Shown here: positions 62,088 to 64,000 of the stretch, in pieces
Position numbering within the stretch: the first letter of the stretch is position 1
Layout: each line of letters starts with the position of its first letter
NCBI RefSeq assembly: GCF_003248455.1
Contig: NZ_QFNM01000002.1
Location: 60,956-124,955, forward strand
DNA length: 64,000 nt
Direction: 5' to 3'
Origin: Brevundimonas sp.
GTDB taxonomy: Bacteria > Pseudomonadota > Alphaproteobacteria > Caulobacterales > Caulobacteraceae
Position numbers and translations under genes: made by a program
The notes under the pieces: model-generated
Databases searched by the model: none
Told to the model about the DNA's origin: nothing
Seen by the model: the letters and a program-made list of their open reading frames with translations, nothing else

Positions 62088-63068
62088 ATGATCACGCACC
62101 TGCCCAGCTATGAAGGCGTCCTGGACGCCGCCCGCCAGATAGACGGCGTCGCCGTCCGCACCCCCCTGATCGAAAGTCCGGCCCTGAACGCCGCCGTCGG
62201 CGGGCGGGTGCTGATGAAGGCCGAAACGCTGCAGCGGGCCGGAGCCTTCAAGTTTCGCGGGGCCTACAACCGTATCAGCCGGCTGACGGCCGAGGAGAAG
62301 GCGCGCGGCGTCGTGGCCTTTTCGTCCGGCAACCACGCCCAGGGCGTCGCCGCCGCCGCCGCCCTGGTCGGCGCCCCGGCCGTCATCGTCATGCCGTCGG
62401 ATTCGCCTCGGGTGAAGGTGGACGGCGTGGTCGGCTTCGGCGGCGAGGTCCGAATGTACGATCGCTGGCGCGAAAGCCGCGAGGCCGTCGGCGCCGCCCT
62501 CGCCGCCGAACGCGGCGCCGTTTTGGTTCCGCCGTTCGACGACCCCTTCGTCATAGAGGGCCAGGGGACCGTCGCCCTGGAGATGCTGGACCAGGCAGAC
62601 GCCCCGCTGGACCAATTGCTGTGCGGCGCGTCGGGCGGCGGGCTGATGGCCGGGATCAATCTCGTGATGGAGGAGCGCAGCCCCTCGACTGCGGTCGTCG
62701 TGGTCGAGCCGGACGCCTTCGACGATACGGCCCGTTCGCTCGCGGCCGGCGAACGCCAGGGCCATCCCCAGGGCGCGCCGTCGATCTGCGACGCCCTGAT
62801 GGCCCCGACGCCCGGCGAACTGACCTGGCCGATCAATCGGCGGCTGGCCGGCGCCGTCACCGTTTCGGACGGCGAGGTCGCCGAGGCGATGCGTTTCGCC
62901 TTCCGTCACCTGAAGCTGGTGATCGAGCCGGGCGGGGCGGTTTCGCTGGCGGCGCTCCTGGCCGGAAAGGTCGAGACGAAGGGGCGGACGACCGCCATCG
63001 TCCTGTCTGGCGGCAATGTCGATCCGGCGCTCTATGCGCAGATCATCGAGGGCCGTTTCGTCGGCTGA
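62088..63068 (+). CDS. Threonine/serine dehydratase-like PLP enzyme
   Basis: The 326-residue fold-type II PLP enzyme resembles catabolic threonine dehydratase and serine racemase. Lys55 in AGAFKFRGAYN would bind PLP. SSGNHAQGVA and the glycine loop CGASGGGLMAG bind the cofactor phosphate. No ACT domain is present, which points to the catabolic or racemase type and away from the feedback-controlled IlvA. GGAG lies seven bases before the ATG 62088. A longer frame upstream overlaps glpK and is spurious. Exact substrate not certain. Confidence 0.85.
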   Translation: MITHLPSYEGVLDAARQIDGVAVRTPLIESPALNAAVGGRVLMKAETLQRAGAFKFRGAYNRISRLTAEEKARGVVAFSSGNHAQGVAAAAALVGAPAVIVMPSDSPRVKVDGVVGFGGEVRMYDRWRESREAVGAALAAERGAVLVPPFDDPFVIEGQGTVALEMLDQADAPLDQLLCGASGGGLMAGINLVMEERSPSTAVVVVEPDAFDDTARSLAAGERQGHPQGAPSICDALMAPTPGELTWPINRRLAGAVTVSDGEVAEAMRFAFRHLKLVIEPGGAVSLAALLAGKVETKGRTTAIVLSGGNVDPALYAQIIEGRFVG

Positions 63069-63131
63069 GGGGTTTCCATCGCGCCCGGCCTGGGTCAACC
63101 TCCGGAAAAATTCTCAGGGAGGCAGCACGCG

Positions 63132-63587
63132 ATGACCCAGGCCAGCGAACTTCAGGGGCTGATCGGACAGGAGGTCGGGGTATCGAGATGGTTTGTGGTC
63201 GATCAAGCCCGGATCGACGCCTTCGCCGACTGCACCGAGGATCGCCAGTTCATTCACGTCGATCCTGAGGCCGCCAGGGCCACGCCCTTCGGCGGAACCA
63301 TAGCCCACGGGTTTCTGACGCTGAGCCTGGCCTCGGCCATGAGCTATGACGCCGTCCGGCCGCTGGACGGGGTGGTGATGGGCGTCAACTACGGCTTCGA
63401 CAAGCTGCGCTTCCTGACCCCGGTGCGGGCCGGCCGCCGCGTTCGCGGCCGCTTCAAACTGCTGTCCGCCGAGGACAAGGGCTGCGGGCGATGGCTGCTG
63501 AAGCACGAACTGATTATCGAGATCGACGGCGAAGACAAGCCCGCGCTGGTCGCGGAATGGCTCGCGATGCAGATGCTGCCCGTCTAG
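63132..63587 (+). CDS. MaoC-family (R)-hydratase
   Basis: The 151-residue single hot-dog protein has the MaoC motif: FADCTEDRQFIHVDPEAA, with Asp and His at the hydratase positions, then PFGGTIAHGFLTLSL. It would hydrate enoyl-CoA or a similar substrate. The SD AGGGAGG lies before the ATG at 63132. It lies 64 bases after the dehydratase gene and may share its transcript. The specific acyl substrate is unknown. Confidence 0.88.
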   Translation: MTQASELQGLIGQEVGVSRWFVVDQARIDAFADCTEDRQFIHVDPEAARATPFGGTIAHGFLTLSLASAMSYDAVRPLDGVVMGVNYGFDKLRFLTPVRAGRRVRGRFKLLSAEDKGCGRWLLKHELIIEIDGEDKPALVAEWLAMQMLPV

Positions 63588-63844
63588 CGCGCCGCCATCG
63601 TGGCGGGCGTTTGCGCGCGAGGGTTGGGCCCCTTTTCCGCCTTGGATTGTGACGCCGGCGCGGCCGAGCGTTAACAAAAGATCGATAGAATCCGAAATTC
63701 ACCTGTAGCATCAACGCCACGGTGAGGAGCGAAGCCGGAATCTTTGTCGCCTTTTCGCCTCGACCTTCCAAGGCAAGGCTGTTATGTCCCGCCTCAGGCG
63801 GTAAATCCGCCCTCATTTTCAACAGAGGCGGAGGGTTACACCCT
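63588..63844 (+). promoter_or_regulatory. Leader and promoter region of the ompA-like gene
   Basis: A weak hairpin CCGCCA/TGGCGG (63592-63606) may end the MaoC transcript. A GANTC site (GAATC, 63688-63692) lies in the probable promoter part. Close to the gene CCGCCTC (63789-63795) can pair with GAGGCGG (63825-63831), which contains part of the SD, and GGCGG/CCGCC (63797-63811) can form a nested hairpin. No gene is seen here. Confidence 0.4.
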
Positions 63845-64000
63845 ATGCGTATGAAGACTTTGGTGCTGGCTTCCAGCGCAGCGGCCGCCCTGGCCCTGTC
63901 CGCCGGCGCCGCATCGGCGGAACCCAATGGTTGGTACGGCGCCATCGACGCCGGCTATCACATGATCGACGACATCAACGCCGAGTCGTCGACCACGGGC
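63845..64000 (+). CDS. OmpA-like outer-membrane beta-barrel protein (N-terminal fragment)
   Basis: Only 52 codons lie in the window. The product begins with a signal peptide (MRMKTLVLASSAAAALALSA, cleavage near SAE) and then NGWYGAIDAGYHMIDDI, the first barrel strands of OmpA-like proteins, with the WYxxxxxG pattern. A strong SD GGAGGG lies upstream. The OmpA peptidoglycan-binding domain, if present, is outside the window. Confidence 0.7.
   Translation, partial: MRMKTLVLASSAAAALALSAGAASAEPNGWYGAIDAGYHMIDDINAESSTTG

Noticed and set aside
63672..63687. CtrA site before the ompA-like gene (TTAAC...)
   Set aside because: Only one TTAA half is present; the base positions after N7 read TCGA.

Overview
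The window is a stretch of ordinary chromosome from a very GC-rich alphaproteobacterium, most likely a member of the Caulobacteraceae (Brevundimonas or a close relative). Evidence for this is the strong G/C third-position bias in almost every frame, the gene order secA / parvulin-argJ-mutT and mltA-tim44 / secB, a 180-kDa NAD-glutamate dehydrogenase, sigma-73-like promoter elements of the GCTANAWC type, a CtrA-like box before ftsK, and an OmpA-like beta-barrel gene at the right edge. No rRNA, tRNA, CRISPR array, prophage or transposase was found.

Layout. 1-8 kb: mutT (partial), argJ and a parvulin lipoprotein, divergent from secA; a kynureninase-like PLP enzyme; a membrane-anchored thioredoxin-like protein. 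8-19 kb: NAD-glutamate dehydrogenase, universal stress protein, mltA-tim44 divergent from secB, an EamA transporter, dut-coaBC. 19-26 kb: a lipoprotein with a possible toxin-fold domain, a HAD phosphatase, then a minus-strand unit sdhC-sdhD-sdhA-sdhB-ferredoxin-glycerate kinase-PilZ. 26-37 kb: pirin, alaS, two DUF2939 paralogues, icd, a three-gene overlapping unit (DUF2945, DUF1176, thioredoxin-reductase-like), and a Tat-exported DUF885 protein. 37-41.5 kb: rbfA-truB-rpsO-pnp. 41.5-49.7 kb: two small membrane proteins, lolA, ftsK, ubiH, a SirB1-like protein, yraN, rsmI. 49.7-64 kb: maeB, dapF, a potassium channel, two tandem exported prolyl oligopeptidases, a DUF1223 protein, an APH-type phosphotransferase, glpK, a threonine dehydratase, a MaoC hydratase and the start of an ompA-like gene.

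Most genes are housekeeping: protein export (secA, secB, lolA), central carbon metabolism (icd, sdhCDAB, maeB, gdh, glpK), translation and RNA turnover (alaS, rbfA, truB, rpsO, rsmI, pnp), cell wall (mltA, dapF) and cofactors (coaBC, ubiH). Many neighbours overlap by 1-4 bases, which suggests translational coupling.

I see no clear new multi-gene system. The points most worth checking are: an apparent deletion plus frameshift in the DNA-recognition domain of ftsK; an S15 gene that lacks the first helix; succinate dehydrogenase anchor subunits with two haem-pocket histidines replaced; a family of 130-165 bp inverted repeats (three copies) and a second, shorter repeat (two copies); a lipoprotein with a possible degenerate BECR toxin fold; and several genes that look leaderless.
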